This document shows, piece after piece, positions 1-8,649 of a stretch of DNA of 64,000 nt. The DNA comes from UBA11524 sp963590165. Its GTDB lineage: Bacteria > Bacillota > Clostridia > Christensenellales > Aristaeellaceae. Each line of letters opens with the position of its first letter. Position 1 is the first letter of the stretch. The stretch lies in the NCBI GenBank assembly GCA_963590165.1, contig CAVANO010000015.1:62001-126000 (forward strand). The letters run 5' to 3'. The notes beneath the pieces were generated by a model that made no database searches, had not been told where the DNA came from, and saw only the letters and a program-made list of their open reading frames with translations. The position numbers and the translations under genes are program-made.

Positions 1-1654
1 AGATGCCGATGCCATGCTCCTCATGGACAACATAGTCGCCGACCTTGAGATCCGTGAACGCGGCAATCTTTTCGCCTGTCGTCTGGCGTTTTTTCGCCTT
101 GCGGTAGCCCGAACCGTACACATCGGTGTCGCTGATGACGACGAGATGCGCTTCTTCCCAGATAAATCCGTGGCTGAGCGTGCCCGGCAGCACCTGAATA
201 CAGTTTTCAGGCAGCGCATCGGGATGCTCGGAGAATGTCGCCGCGATATCATATTCCTGCAGCGAATTAGCCAGACGCTGACCGCGTGCCACGCCGCCGC
301 ACAGCACTGCAATCCGGCAGTTCTCGCGCAGCCAGCCGTCGCAATCCTCCGCCAGTGAGCGCAGCTGCGAGGAATAGCCCGCAACGCGCTGAATATTTAA
401 CGTAACGGCATCCTTGACCGGAACGCCTGCCATGCCGTCCAGAAACTCCGTGACAGCAACAACCGGATAACGAACGAGCGCCTTCAGCAGCGCCTCCCAG
501 TCCATGAGCAGAGACTCCTGCTCCTTGACTGCCTCACCGCGTCCGATGGCACTGTCAAGATCCTCCGCAAAGCCTGAAATGCGCTCCTGCGAACGCTTGC
601 GCAGCAGATTCGGGTCGGACAGCACAACAAGGTCGGGTGCAAACCAGTCTGCAATGGTGCTTGTATCGTCCGTCAGCACGGACAGCCATGCACGGATGCG
701 CTTGAACGGCAGCCCTGCTTCCAGCAAATCGGCATCGGCAAGCAGCTGCGTCCGGCGGCGTTCCAGCTCAGCCTTGCGTGCGGCGCTCTGTTGCTTTTCG
801 CGGAGCTTGGGCGAAATCGCCTTGTCGAAGAACGCCGCGTCCTCCTCCTCATCTTCCGGCAACGGCGGCAGATTGGAGAACAGGGACGAAGACGCAGGGA
901 TTGCATTGCCGCTGATGCGTTCAATGGCATCGCGCATCCGCCGTGCCGCCTGATGCGACTGCGCTTCATCCAGCAGCACCTCTGCCGCCGGTGTCAGCGT
1001 GCAGTCATCGACGGCATCGAGGCTGCGCTGGCTGATGCAGTCAAACGCGCGGATGGAATCCACCTCGTCATCGAAAAACTCAATGCGCAGGCTCTGGCTT
1101 TCCGCCGGCGGATACACGTCCACAATGCCGCCGCGCATGGCGCACTGTCCCTTGCCTTCAACCATGCTGACGCGCTCATAGCCCATGGCGGTCAAGCGGC
1201 GAATCAGTTCGTTCGGGTCGATGACGCTGCCCGGCGCAAGGCGAATCGTCTCTTTGCGAAAATGTGCCGCGCTGCCCATGCGCTGCATGGCGGCATCCAT
1301 GCTTGTGCACAGCAATTGCACCTCGCCAGCCTGCACGTGTGAGAGCGTTTCGAGGCGCCGCCATGCGCTTTCGTGGCTGGATGCACCGCGTGTCAGGTCG
1401 ATTTCGCCGCCGGGCAGGCAAGCCACGCCGCCTTCCAGCAACTGCTGCGCATCATCCGCATCATGGGAGGCCTTCAAGTCGTTGGCAGAGAGCAACAGCA
1501 CCTTTTTGCCGGTTTCGGCGCAGAGCTTCGCAGACAGAAACGCTGCCATGCTTTCCGGCAGACCCGTCACGGCAATGGACGTGCGGTTCGTCACGGCCTT
1601 CAGCAGCTTGTCATACGATTCCGAGCGAACGGCGGATAATAATGCCTGATTCAT
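1..1654 (-). CDS. mfd: Transcription-repair coupling factor Mfd, N-terminal part (gene continues beyond the left edge)
   Basis: The frame stays open from an ATG at 1654 to the window edge, giving about 551 residues of a protein that is usually near 1,150. Mfd removes RNA polymerase stalled at DNA lesions and recruits the UvrABC excision system. The visible part corresponds to the UvrB-like N-terminal module, and the last residues (GDYVVHEEHGIGI) are the typical beginning of the CarD-like RNA-polymerase-interaction domain; the helicase motor lies outside the window. The ribosome binding site AAGGAGT overlaps the TAA stop of pth, 9 bases upstream, so the gene is the distal member of the mrfA-mrfB-TPR-pth-mfd series. 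The pth-mfd pairing is common in Bacillota. Confidence 0.93.
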   Translation of the reverse strand, partial: MNQALLSAVRSESYDKLLKAVTNRTSIAVTGLPESMAAFLSAKLCAETGKKVLLLSANDLKASHDADDAQQLLEGGVACLPGGEIDLTRGASSHESAWRRLETLSHVQAGEVQLLCTSMDAAMQRMGSAAHFRKETIRLAPGSVIDPNELIRRLTAMGYERVSMVEGKGQCAMRGGIVDVYPPAESQSLRIEFFDDEVDSIRAFDCISQRSLDAVDDCTLTPAAEVLLDEAQSHQAARRMRDAIERISGNAIPASSSLFSNLPPLPEDEEEDAAFFDKAISPKLREKQQSAARKAELERRRTQLLADADLLEAGLPFKRIRAWLSVLTDDTSTIADWFAPDLVVLSDPNLLRKRSQERISGFAEDLDSAIGRGEAVKEQESLLMDWEALLKALVRYPVVAVTEFLDGMAGVPVKDAVTLNIQRVAGYSSQLRSLAEDCDGWLRENCRIAVLCGGVARGQRLANSLQEYDIAATFSEHPDALPENCIQVLPGTLSHGFIWEEAHLVVISDTDVYGSGYRKAKKRQTTGEKIAAFTDLKVGDYVVHEEHGIGI

Positions 1655-1663
1655 AGTGACTCC

Positions 1664-2251
1664 TTACACAGGTGCCTTGTTGTATTCCTGCATCGCATGC
1701 TCAATGCCGCTGATGACCCAGTCCTCAGCGCAGTCCGCCGCGCGGTTGAACGCGTCCTGCATGGCCTGCTGTTCCTCGCGGATGGTGTATTTGCTCAGCA
1801 CCCAGTCCGCCAAATCCCAGCCATCCGGCTTCGCGCCGACACCGACACGGATTCGGGGAAAGCCCTGCTGTCCGCCGACATTGGCAAGAATCGAACGCAT
1901 GCCGTTATGCGTACCGGCGCTCCCGCTCTTGCGGACACGAAGGCGGCTCGCCGGCAGGTCGATGTCATCATAGATAACCAGCAGATTCTCCAGCGGCACC
2001 TTATACCAGTTCAGCAATTCCGCAACGCATTCGCCGGACAGGTTCATAAACGTCTGCGGCGCGCAGAGCACCACACGCTTGCCGCCGACTGTCGTTTCTG
2101 TCAGCATTCCCTTGCACTTCGACTTGTTCAGCGTCACATTCCATTTCCGGCAGAGCATCTCAAGCGTATCAAAGCCGGCATTATGGCGCGAATGGGCATA
2201 CTGCGTGCCGGGATTGCCGAGCCCGACAATGAGAAGCGTTTCCTTTTCCAT
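1664..2251 (-). CDS. pth: Peptidyl-tRNA hydrolase
   Basis: This 195-residue protein cleaves the ester bond of peptidyl-tRNAs that fall off the ribosome and so recycles tRNA. The N-terminus has the family signature LIVGLGNPG, the catalytic histidine in SRHNAGF (H23), the FMNLSG substrate-binding asparagine, and the YDDIDLP aspartate that activates the histidine. Length matches the bacterial Pth family (about 190). The start ATG is preceded by AGAGGA. It sits between the TPR gene (97 bases upstream) and mfd (9 bases downstream), so it is probably cotranscribed with mfd. Assignment is secure. Confidence 0.96.
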   Translation of the reverse strand: MEKETLLIVGLGNPGTQYAHSRHNAGFDTLEMLCRKWNVTLNKSKCKGMLTETTVGGKRVVLCAPQTFMNLSGECVAELLNWYKVPLENLLVIYDDIDLPASRLRVRKSGSAGTHNGMRSILANVGGQQGFPRIRVGVGAKPDGWDLADWVLSKYTIREEQQAMQDAFNRAADCAEDWVISGIEHAMQEYNKAPV

Positions 2252-2348
2252 GGGTCATTCCTCTTTTCCAAAACAGGTCATGGCGGAGAAGGACGATGCC
2301 CCCTCCGCTGAAAGGATATAACAGGTGATTCCCTGCCTTCTGAATTTG

Positions 2349-3203
2349 TTACCTTTTCTCCTGATTTTTGATGCGCTCGATTTCCGCATCCACCATTTCC
2401 TTGGTGCAGAAATTCAGCGGCGAAAAGCGCCCGTTCGAGGCGGTTTCGAGCTTTTCAAGCGCAGCGTCAGCATTGCCTTCCTTCAGGTCATAGCGCGAGA
2501 GGAACCACAGCGTGTCAATCTGGCTGGGACGCTCCTCATGTGCCTTCTCGAACCACTCGCGCGCCTTGTCCTCCTCGTGGGTAACGCGGAAATACGCCTG
2601 ACCAAGGTTATCCAGACAGATGGCATCTTCGTCATCATAATCAATGGATTCCTTGATGAACGCGAACATGTTCTCAATGCCTGCCTGCCACTCCGCGTCC
2701 AACTCTTCCTGCGTCTTGCGGACTTCGTCCGTTTTATTGACTTCGTCCGTTTTATTGACTTCGTCCGTCTTTTCTTCATCCGTTTTCTCTTCCTTTTCGG
2801 AAGGAACTGCTGCAATCGGTTTTTCGCCCGCGTACTTCTCGACATACAAATAACCCAGCGTCTGATAGGTCAGACCGATAGGAGCGCGGCGATGCTGCTT
2901 CTCCAACAGGCGGATGCCCTTTTCCAGCTCACCCTTCTTCTCGCAGCACGCGGCATAGTCCACATACAGCTGACTCTTCTGCTCAGGCGTGAGGTCAGGG
3001 CAGTTCTGCGTCTTGAGCAGCAGGGACATTGCCTTGTCGTAGCTGCCCTCGCGAATCAGCAGCAACGCATAGCCCAGCATCGGGCGAGCCGAGTCAAGTC
3101 CCTTGGCGAGTGCCTCCTCATAGAGCATCTTCGCCTTTTCCAGATCGCCGTTTCCATGCGCACGCATTGCCTGTTGCGCCTTGATGGTTGCCATTAGTCC
3201 CAT
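2349..3203 (-). CDS. Tetratricopeptide-repeat protein, role unknown
   Basis: A 284-residue soluble protein with no signal peptide. Repeating helical pairs such as GDLEKAKMLYEEALAKG and EDKAREWFEKAHEERP have TPR spacing (conserved small residues, A-x-x-x-F/Y-x-x-A), so it probably binds a partner protein. Near the middle (residues about 140-160) is a charged linker made of KTDEVN-type hexapeptides, encoded by three copies of an 18-bp tandem repeat at 2721-2774. The ATG at 3203 is preceded by AAGGAG at 8 bases. It begins 13 bases after mrfB, so it is likely in that operon. MrfB also carries TPR-like repeats, but a shared function is only inference. Confidence 0.8.
   Translation of the reverse strand: MGLMATIKAQQAMRAHGNGDLEKAKMLYEEALAKGLDSARPMLGYALLLIREGSYDKAMSLLLKTQNCPDLTPEQKSQLYVDYAACCEKKGELEKGIRLLEKQHRRAPIGLTYQTLGYLYVEKYAGEKPIAAVPSEKEEKTDEEKTDEVNKTDEVNKTDEVRKTQEELDAEWQAGIENMFAFIKESIDYDDEDAICLDNLGQAYFRVTHEEDKAREWFEKAHEERPSQIDTLWFLSRYDLKEGNADAALEKLETASNGRFSPLNFCTKEMVDAEIERIKNQEKR
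2721..2774 (-). repeat. 18-bp tandem repeat, three copies, inside the TPR gene
   Basis: On the plus strand the unit reads GACTTCGTCCGTTTTATT; copies at 2721-2738 and 2739-2756 are identical, and the third (2757-2774) diverges in its last bases. It encodes KTDEVN repeats in the linker of the TPR protein. The unit length is a multiple of three, so copy-number change would keep the frame. The GACTTCGTCCG core resembles the CGGACGAAGTC core seen at 28726 and near 59815. Confidence 0.9.
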
Positions 3204-3216
3204 AATATTTTCTCCT

Positions 3217-4356
3217 TCAGCGGTCTTTGGCTGCCTTCCTTTTCAGGCGGTCATACCGATATTGTAGCGCAATTTGCTCCTCCTGTACAGAGGAGGAATG
3301 AAAGAATGTCGGCTCAGCGAGCAGCATCATGGCTTTGCGGGTCAAATCCAGTGCAGCATCGAAGTCACATGCTTGATGCTCGTAATACTTTGCCAGTTCG
3401 ACATACGGTGTAATGCCGCCCTCATGGCTGCTGATCATCTGCTGCCAGATTTTCACTGCCTCCTGCATTTCGCCGCGTCTGCGGTAACTCTGTGCCAGAC
3501 GCAGCTGACCCTGTGCATGCATCGAGCCGCCGGAGAGCGCATAGCACTTGCGTGCCTCCTCGACATGGTCGAAGCGTTCAAGCGCGACGCCCATCGAGTA
3601 CACATCCTCGTCATGATGCACCTGTTCAGGCGACGCATACATCTCCGTCATGGTGTTAAGCAGCACGCAGAGGCTTGCAACGTCCTGCGCGTTGTGCTCA
3701 AGCACATCGGTCAGCAGGTCAAAGTCACCCGTCTGCAGATAATCGAAGTATCGTTGCGGCACGAGCGCGCCGGGCAGGTCATCGAAGCGCGGAATGCCCA
3801 GCACAGCCTCCTCGAGCGTGCCAAGGTTGCAGCGCTGCAGTCGGAGCTTGAATACGCGCCGCGCGATATGAAGCAAATCAATGTGCGGCTTGTCAAGGCA
3901 AGCAGGGTTCATGCGGTTCATCAGGAAACGGCCGCGCAGCAGCGGAAGGTCGAACGTGCGCCCATTAAAGGTGCAGATGACATCATAGCCCATCAGCGTA
4001 TCCGCAATGGATTGGAGCAGAAATTGCTCCTCCGGGTAGTCGCGCATGATGAGCTGATGAATCTGAAAGCCCGCATCGGTCAGGCATCCGAGCCCGACCT
4101 CGAATGCAACGGTGCCCGACCCTGCCAAGCCGGTCGTTTCCGTATCGAGATACAGGATGCGGCGCGGGTCAAGGTCTTCCGGCAGATTTTCCTGCGTCAT
4201 GAGGCGGAGGATGTCCGGGCGCAGCGAGAACGCGCCGGGGAATTCATCGAGGTTGCGCATTTCGCGCCCATGCCAGCAGTCCGTATAGACCTTTGCAGGT
4301 TTTGACGGCTTCTTCGATGCACGGTCTATGGCGTTGAGCTTGTCACGCAGATTCAT
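3217..4356 (-). CDS. mrfB: DEDDh-type exonuclease with C-terminal TPR-like repeats, MrfB (YprB) family
   Basis: The protein has 379 residues from the ATG at 4356. That ATG overlaps the mrfA stop in an ATGA, which decides the start and implies translational coupling; the frame is open further upstream but only inside mrfA. The DnaQ-like fold shows as LDTETTGL (D71 and E73), FNGRTFDLPLL (Asp) and HNAQDV (His and Asp), all four acidic positions plus the histidine of a DEDDh 3'-5' exonuclease. The C-terminal third (for example QGQLRLAQSYRRRGEMQEAV) looks like TPR helices. In Bacillus subtilis the neighbouring yprA-yprB pair (MrfA-MrfB) repairs mitomycin C damage independently of UvrABC; the same pairing here supports that role. 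Confidence 0.88.
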   Translation of the reverse strand: MNLRDKLNAIDRASKKPSKPAKVYTDCWHGREMRNLDEFPGAFSLRPDILRLMTQENLPEDLDPRRILYLDTETTGLAGSGTVAFEVGLGCLTDAGFQIHQLIMRDYPEEQFLLQSIADTLMGYDVICTFNGRTFDLPLLRGRFLMNRMNPACLDKPHIDLLHIARRVFKLRLQRCNLGTLEEAVLGIPRFDDLPGALVPQRYFDYLQTGDFDLLTDVLEHNAQDVASLCVLLNTMTEMYASPEQVHHDEDVYSMGVALERFDHVEEARKCYALSGGSMHAQGQLRLAQSYRRRGEMQEAVKIWQQMISSHEGGITPYVELAKYYEHQACDFDAALDLTRKAMMLLAEPTFFHSSSVQEEQIALQYRYDRLKRKAAKDR

Positions 4357-6623
4357 GCTGTCAGCTCCTTCAGCAGTGCCATCGCTGTTGCCTTGCCGTC
4401 CTCTCCGACCTCGCCGACCGGTCCGACGCAGCTCGGACAGCCGGAAAGGCATGGACAGCCTTCGACGATTTGCAGTGCCTGTTCCAGCAGCAATCCGCGC
4501 ATGGCATACGCCTTCTGTGCCAGACCGATGCCGCCGGGGCACTGGTCGTAAAGCAGGATAGTCGGCTTGTCCGTCAGCGGACTCTTGACCTGATACACCA
4601 CGGCAACATCCTGCGGCGCACACATCAGCGACAGCGGCGCGACAATCCGCAACAGATTCGCGATGCCCATCATGCCATTTTGAAGTGTGTCGCTCGCATA
4701 GCGCGAGGACAGCACATCGGGCAGTGTCCACCACATGGCGGTCGTGTGCATGTCCGTTTCAGGCAGGCGGACATGACCGAAGCCGATGGTTTCGTGCGTA
4801 TCGAACTTGATTTTTTTGAACATCGTCACGAGCGTCGATACGCGGATTTCGCCGAGTACGGCAATCATGCCGTTTTTCTCCTCCTCCTTCTCCTTGTCCA
4901 GCAGGGAGATGGTGAGGTTCAAGTCCGCATCGGTGTAATAATCGACATTCACGCGGCGGATGTACGCCTTGCACGCTTCAAAATCGAGCTTCTCAACCTG
5001 ATACTGCTGCGCCTCGTGCATATAAATCGCATTTTCGTGCAGCAGCATCGGCACGGTGTAGCGATCCATTTCGCCGATGACGCGGTGGTGCGCCGGGTCG
5101 GAAATGTCGATGATGATGAAGTTCTCCTCCGCGCGGGCACTGCGCAGTGAGATTTCGCTCGCCGGGAAATCCTCCGCCGACCAGTGGTATCGTCCGCCGA
5201 CATGCCGCAGAATGCCTGCATCCTCGAGATATGCCAGCAGCTCCGAAGCGCCCGGCGCGTTGCCGAGCCCTTCACCATCCTCAAACGGCAATTCAAATGC
5301 GGCGCACTTGAAATGATTGAGCAGGATATACAGATTATCAGGATTCAGCAGCGCGTTTTCAGGGGATTTCTTCATCAGATAATCCGGATGCGACACGATA
5401 TACTGATCGATGGGCGCAGACGAGGCAACATAAAACACGATGGACGTGCCCTTGCGGCGTCCTGCTCGCCCTGCCTGCTGCCATGCGCTGGCGATGGTGC
5501 CGGGATAGCCGCAGAGGACGCATGCATCGAGCGCACCGATGTCGATGCCTAACTCAAGTGCATTCGTAGAAACAACCGCATCGATGCGTCCGGCACGAAG
5601 CCCCTGCTCAATGTCGCGCCGTTCGGTCGGCAGATAGCCGCCGCGGTACCCGCGCACGCGTCCTGCACTGCCGATCGGGTCATGCGCAATATCCTTCAGA
5701 TACCTCGTCAGCACCTCGACATTCAGTCGTGAACGTGCGAACGTTATCGCCTGAATACCGTTTTGCAGCAACAGCCCCGAAATGCGCCGTGTTTCCTGCA
5801 CAACGCCCTTCCGGATGCCGAGCTGACGGTTCACAACCGGCGGATTATAGAATACGAAGTGACGGACTCCCATCGGGGCGCCGTTGTCGTCAATCAGCGT
5901 GATGTTGCGCCCGGTCAGCGTCTGCGCCAGCTCCTGCGGATTCGCGATCGTCGCGCTGCACAGGATGAACTGCGGATGGCTGCCGTAGAACTGGCAGATG
6001 CGCATCAGCCGTCGAAGCACGTTAGCGAGGTTCGAGCCGAAAATGCCGCGGTACATGTGGATTTCGTCAATGACAATATAACGCAGGTTCTCGAACAGCT
6101 TGACCCACTTGGTGTGGTGCGGAAGGATGCCGCTGTGGAGCATGTCCGGGTTCGTCACAACGATATGCCCTGCCTGCCGAACCGCCTTGCGTGCCGCGCC
6201 GGGCGTATCACCATCATACGTGTACGTCTTGATGTCAACACCCATTGCCTCAATCAGCTCATACAGCTCGCTGACCTGGTCGGCGGAAAGTGCCTTTGTC
6301 GGGAACAGGTACAGCGCACGCGCATCATCATTCTCCAATATGGCGGACAGCACCGGCAGATTATAGCACATCGTCTTGCCGGACGCGGTCGGCGTCACGA
6401 CAACGACATCATGCCCGTTCAGAATCTCGCGGACAGCATGCGCCTGATGGCGGTACAGCTGATGAATACCGCGTTTTTCCAGCACATCCTTCAATCGCTG
6501 GTCAATCTGCTGCGGAAACGGCTCATAAGCAGCCACACGCGCAGGCAGTTCATCCCAGCGGACGACATTCTGCATGAACATCGGGTCGCTGCGCAGGGAA
6601 TCTGCAAGCTGGTCAACATTCAT
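4353..6623 (-). CDS. mrfA: DEAD/DEAH-box DNA helicase with C-terminal cysteine cluster, MrfA (YprA) family
   Basis: From the ATG at 6623, which has GAGGAGG 10 bases upstream, the product is 756 residues, close to Bacillus YprA (about 750). The longer frame starting at 6698 has no ribosome binding site and covers the promoter. Visible motifs are the Q-motif region, Walker A TPTASGKT, DEIH box (IVIDEIHMYRG), motif III SATIANP, and motif VI QQAGRAGRRKG. The C-terminus has four cysteines in CPCLSGCPSC, matching the zinc-binding region described for MrfA. The enzyme is a 3'-5' translocase that acts with the exonuclease MrfB on crosslinked DNA. It is first in its operon, with a promoter at 6663-6691. 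Confidence 0.9.
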   Translation of the reverse strand: MNVDQLADSLRSDPMFMQNVVRWDELPARVAAYEPFPQQIDQRLKDVLEKRGIHQLYRHQAHAVREILNGHDVVVVTPTASGKTMCYNLPVLSAILENDDARALYLFPTKALSADQVSELYELIEAMGVDIKTYTYDGDTPGAARKAVRQAGHIVVTNPDMLHSGILPHHTKWVKLFENLRYIVIDEIHMYRGIFGSNLANVLRRLMRICQFYGSHPQFILCSATIANPQELAQTLTGRNITLIDDNGAPMGVRHFVFYNPPVVNRQLGIRKGVVQETRRISGLLLQNGIQAITFARSRLNVEVLTRYLKDIAHDPIGSAGRVRGYRGGYLPTERRDIEQGLRAGRIDAVVSTNALELGIDIGALDACVLCGYPGTIASAWQQAGRAGRRKGTSIVFYVASSAPIDQYIVSHPDYLMKKSPENALLNPDNLYILLNHFKCAAFELPFEDGEGLGNAPGASELLAYLEDAGILRHVGGRYHWSAEDFPASEISLRSARAEENFIIIDISDPAHHRVIGEMDRYTVPMLLHENAIYMHEAQQYQVEKLDFEACKAYIRRVNVDYYTDADLNLTISLLDKEKEEEKNGMIAVLGEIRVSTLVTMFKKIKFDTHETIGFGHVRLPETDMHTTAMWWTLPDVLSSRYASDTLQNGMMGIANLLRIVAPLSLMCAPQDVAVVYQVKSPLTDKPTILLYDQCPGGIGLAQKAYAMRGLLLEQALQIVEGCPCLSGCPSCVGPVGEVGEDGKATAMALLKELTA

Positions 6624-6662
6624 CGAAGCACACACCTCCTCTTTGCTCAAATGGATAGCTTC

Positions 6663-6691
6663 ATTATAACGGATTTCCGTTCGCTTGTAAA
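6663..6691 (-). promoter_or_regulatory. Sigma-A promoter of the mrfA operon
   Basis: Read on the minus strand: -35 TTTACA (6686-6691), a 17-base spacer, and -10 TATAAT (6663-6668). It lies about 40 bases before the mrfA start and just after the tsf terminator. No LexA-type GAAC-N4-GTTC box was seen around it. Confidence 0.8.
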
Positions 6692-6724
6692 GCAACACAG
6701 TAAAGCCGTATGCAGTTTGTTACA

Positions 6725-6760
6725 CGAAAAGAGCCGGGGATTCAATCCTCGGCTCTTTGG
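6725..6760 (-). terminator. Rho-independent terminator after tsf
   Basis: On the minus strand an inverted repeat AAAGAGCCGaGGAT / ATCCcCGGCTCTTTT with a 3-base loop follows the tsf stop within 15 bases and ends in a T-run. It separates rpsB-tsf from the mrfA promoter. Confidence 0.85.
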
Positions 6761-6772
6761 GTAACGCAGTTA

Positions 6773-7702
6773 TTACGCCTTCTTCATGGCCGCGATTTCC
6801 GCAGCCAGGTCGTCCTTGCGCTTTTCGATGCCTTCGCCGCGCTCGAAACGTGCATAGCGCACGATATCCAGCGTGGTGCCGGCAGCCTTTGCGGTCTCGT
6901 TCATCAGAGAAGTGATGGTCTTGTCGCCGTCCTTGACGAACTGCTGGTCAAGCAGGCACACTTCCTTGTAGTACTTCTCGATCTGGCCGGCAACGATGCG
7001 GTCGACGATCTTCTCGGGCTTGCCGGATTCGAGCGCCTTTGCGCGCTGGATTTCGGCTTCCTTCGCCACCTTTTCGGCGTCAACTTCTTCGCGGCGCACA
7101 GCCTCGGGCTTCGCAGCGGCGATCTGCAGGCACACGTCATGCGCAAATTCCTTCACGAGGTCGGAATTCTTGCCGGCTTCATCGGTCGCAACTTCGACCA
7201 GAACACCGACCTTGCCGCCCATGTGGATGTAGGTAGCAACAACGCCCTCGCTCTGGAAGCGGGCAAAGCGGCGGACAGAGATCTTCTCGCCGATGGCAAC
7301 GGTCGCGTCGGAAACCATGTCCTCGATGGTCTTGGACTCGTCGTCGACATACTTCTGCTTCATCAGTTCGTCGAGGTCAGCCGGATTCGCCATAGCGACA
7401 TGCTTCGCGACGGCATTCGCAAAATTCTTGAAATTGTCCGTATTGGCAACGAAGTCGGTCTCGCAGTTGACTTCGACCAGCGCAGCGGTGCAGCCGCAGG
7501 GCGTGGTATACGCCACAACAGCGCCTTCAGCCGCGATACGGCCGGCCTTCTTGGCAGCCTGTGCAAGTCCCTTTTCACGCAGCCAGTCGATGGCCTTGTC
7601 CATGTCGCCGTCAGACTGAACAAGTGCCTTCTTGCAGTCCATCATACCGGCGTTGGTACGCTCACGGAGCTCCTTGACCAGAGCAGCGGTAATATTCGCC
7701 AT
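6773..7702 (-). CDS. tsf: Translation elongation factor Ts
   Basis: EF-Ts is the guanine-nucleotide exchange factor for EF-Tu. The start at 7702 (MANITAALVKELRERT) is chosen because AGGAGGG lies 8 bases upstream; an upstream in-frame TTG would only add 12 residues with no ribosome binding site. The 309-residue product has the N-terminal UBA-like domain with TNAGMMDCKKAL and the core motif CETDFVANTDNF that contacts EF-Tu. It lies 45 bases after rpsB, the standard rpsB-tsf pair, and is followed by a terminator. Confidence 0.97.
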   Translation of the reverse strand: MANITAALVKELRERTNAGMMDCKKALVQSDGDMDKAIDWLREKGLAQAAKKAGRIAAEGAVVAYTTPCGCTAALVEVNCETDFVANTDNFKNFANAVAKHVAMANPADLDELMKQKYVDDESKTIEDMVSDATVAIGEKISVRRFARFQSEGVVATYIHMGGKVGVLVEVATDEAGKNSDLVKEFAHDVCLQIAAAKPEAVRREEVDAEKVAKEAEIQRAKALESGKPEKIVDRIVAGQIEKYYKEVCLLDQQFVKDGDKTITSLMNETAKAAGTTLDIVRYARFERGEGIEKRKDDLAAEIAAMKKA

Positions 7703-7747
7703 AGGTTTCACCCTCCTAATAATGTTATTTTCGCACAATCGGGGAGA

Positions 7748-8476
7748 TTAGGCTTCCGTCTTCTCGGCGGCGGGCGCTTCCTCAGCGGACTGCTCGCCCT
7801 GCTTGCCTTCCAGCACAGCATCAGCCATCTTGCCGGCGATCAGCTTCACAGCGCGGATCGCATCGTCATTGCCGGGGATGACATAGTCGATTTCGTCCGG
7901 ATCGCAGTTGGTATCAACAATACCGACGATCGGGATGTTCAGGATGCGAGCCTCGGTCACAGCGATGTGCTCCTTGCGGGGGTCAACCACGAACAGCGCG
8001 CCCGGCAGCTTCTTCATCTCGCGGATGCCGCCGATGTTCTGTTCGAGCTTTTCACGCTCGGCCTTGAGCTTGATAACTTCCTTCTTGGGCAGGAGCTCGA
8101 ACTGACCGTTCGCTTCCATCTTGTCGATGTCATTCAGGCGGCGGATACGGGTCTGAATGGTGCGGAAGTTGGTCAGCATGCCGCCCAGCCAGCGGTTGTT
8201 GACATAGTACATGTTGCAGCGCTTCGCCTCGGACTCGATGGACTCCTGCGCCTGCTTCTTCGTGCCGACAAACAGCACGGTCTTGCCCTGCATCGCGATG
8301 TCGCGGACGAAAGCGTACGCTTCGTCAATCTTGCGGACGGTCTTCTGCAGGTCGATGATGTAGATTCCGTTACGCTCCGTGAAGATGTACTGAGCCATCT
8401 TCGGGTTCCAGCGGCGGGTCTGATGACCGAAGTGAACGCCGGCTTCGAGGAGCTGCTTCATGGAAATGACTGCCAT
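7748..8476 (-). CDS. rpsB: 30S ribosomal protein S2
   Basis: The 242-residue protein begins MAVISMKQLLEAGVHFGHQ and contains RRWNPKMAQYIFTERNG, VGTKKQAQ, RWLGGMLTNF and the DTNCDPDEIDYVIPGNDDA segment, all diagnostic of bacterial S2. The tail is acidic and alanine-rich. AAGGAGG precedes the ATG by 9 bases. It heads the rpsB-tsf operon behind a strong promoter and about 100 bases of leader. Confidence 0.97.
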   Translation of the reverse strand: MAVISMKQLLEAGVHFGHQTRRWNPKMAQYIFTERNGIYIIDLQKTVRKIDEAYAFVRDIAMQGKTVLFVGTKKQAQESIESEAKRCNMYYVNNRWLGGMLTNFRTIQTRIRRLNDIDKMEANGQFELLPKKEVIKLKAEREKLEQNIGGIREMKKLPGALFVVDPRKEHIAVTEARILNIPIVGIVDTNCDPDEIDYVIPGNDDAIRAVKLIAGKMADAVLEGKQGEQSAEEAPAAEKTEA

Positions 8477-8527
8477 AGTGATAATCCTCCTTGTTTTTCA
8501 CCACCCTTTGCCTTTTCGCGATGCCCA

Positions 8528-8546
8528 CTGCGGAACCGCTCCGCAG
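8528..8546 (-). promoter_or_regulatory. Hairpin in the rpsB 5' leader
   Basis: A perfect 7-bp stem (CTGCGGA / TCCGCAG) with a 5-base loop lies in the transcribed leader between the promoter and rpsB. S2 operons often have autoregulatory leaders, but I cannot tell if this stem is one; there is no T-run, so it is not a terminator. Confidence 0.4.
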
Positions 8547-8582
8547 AACAAGGTCGCATGGCAAAGGTGCGTAGTCTTGTAG

Positions 8583-8611
8583 ATTATAACACATCGCGCT
8601 CTGTTTTTCAA
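8583..8611 (-). promoter_or_regulatory. Sigma-A promoter of rpsB-tsf
   Basis: On the minus strand: -35 TTGAAA (8606-8611), 17-base spacer, consensus -10 TATAAT (8583-8588). It sits about 105 bases before the rpsB ATG. Confidence 0.88.
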
Positions 8612-8649
8612 CTGCTTTTTTCGCTTTTCACGGGCATTTGCGCGGAAAA

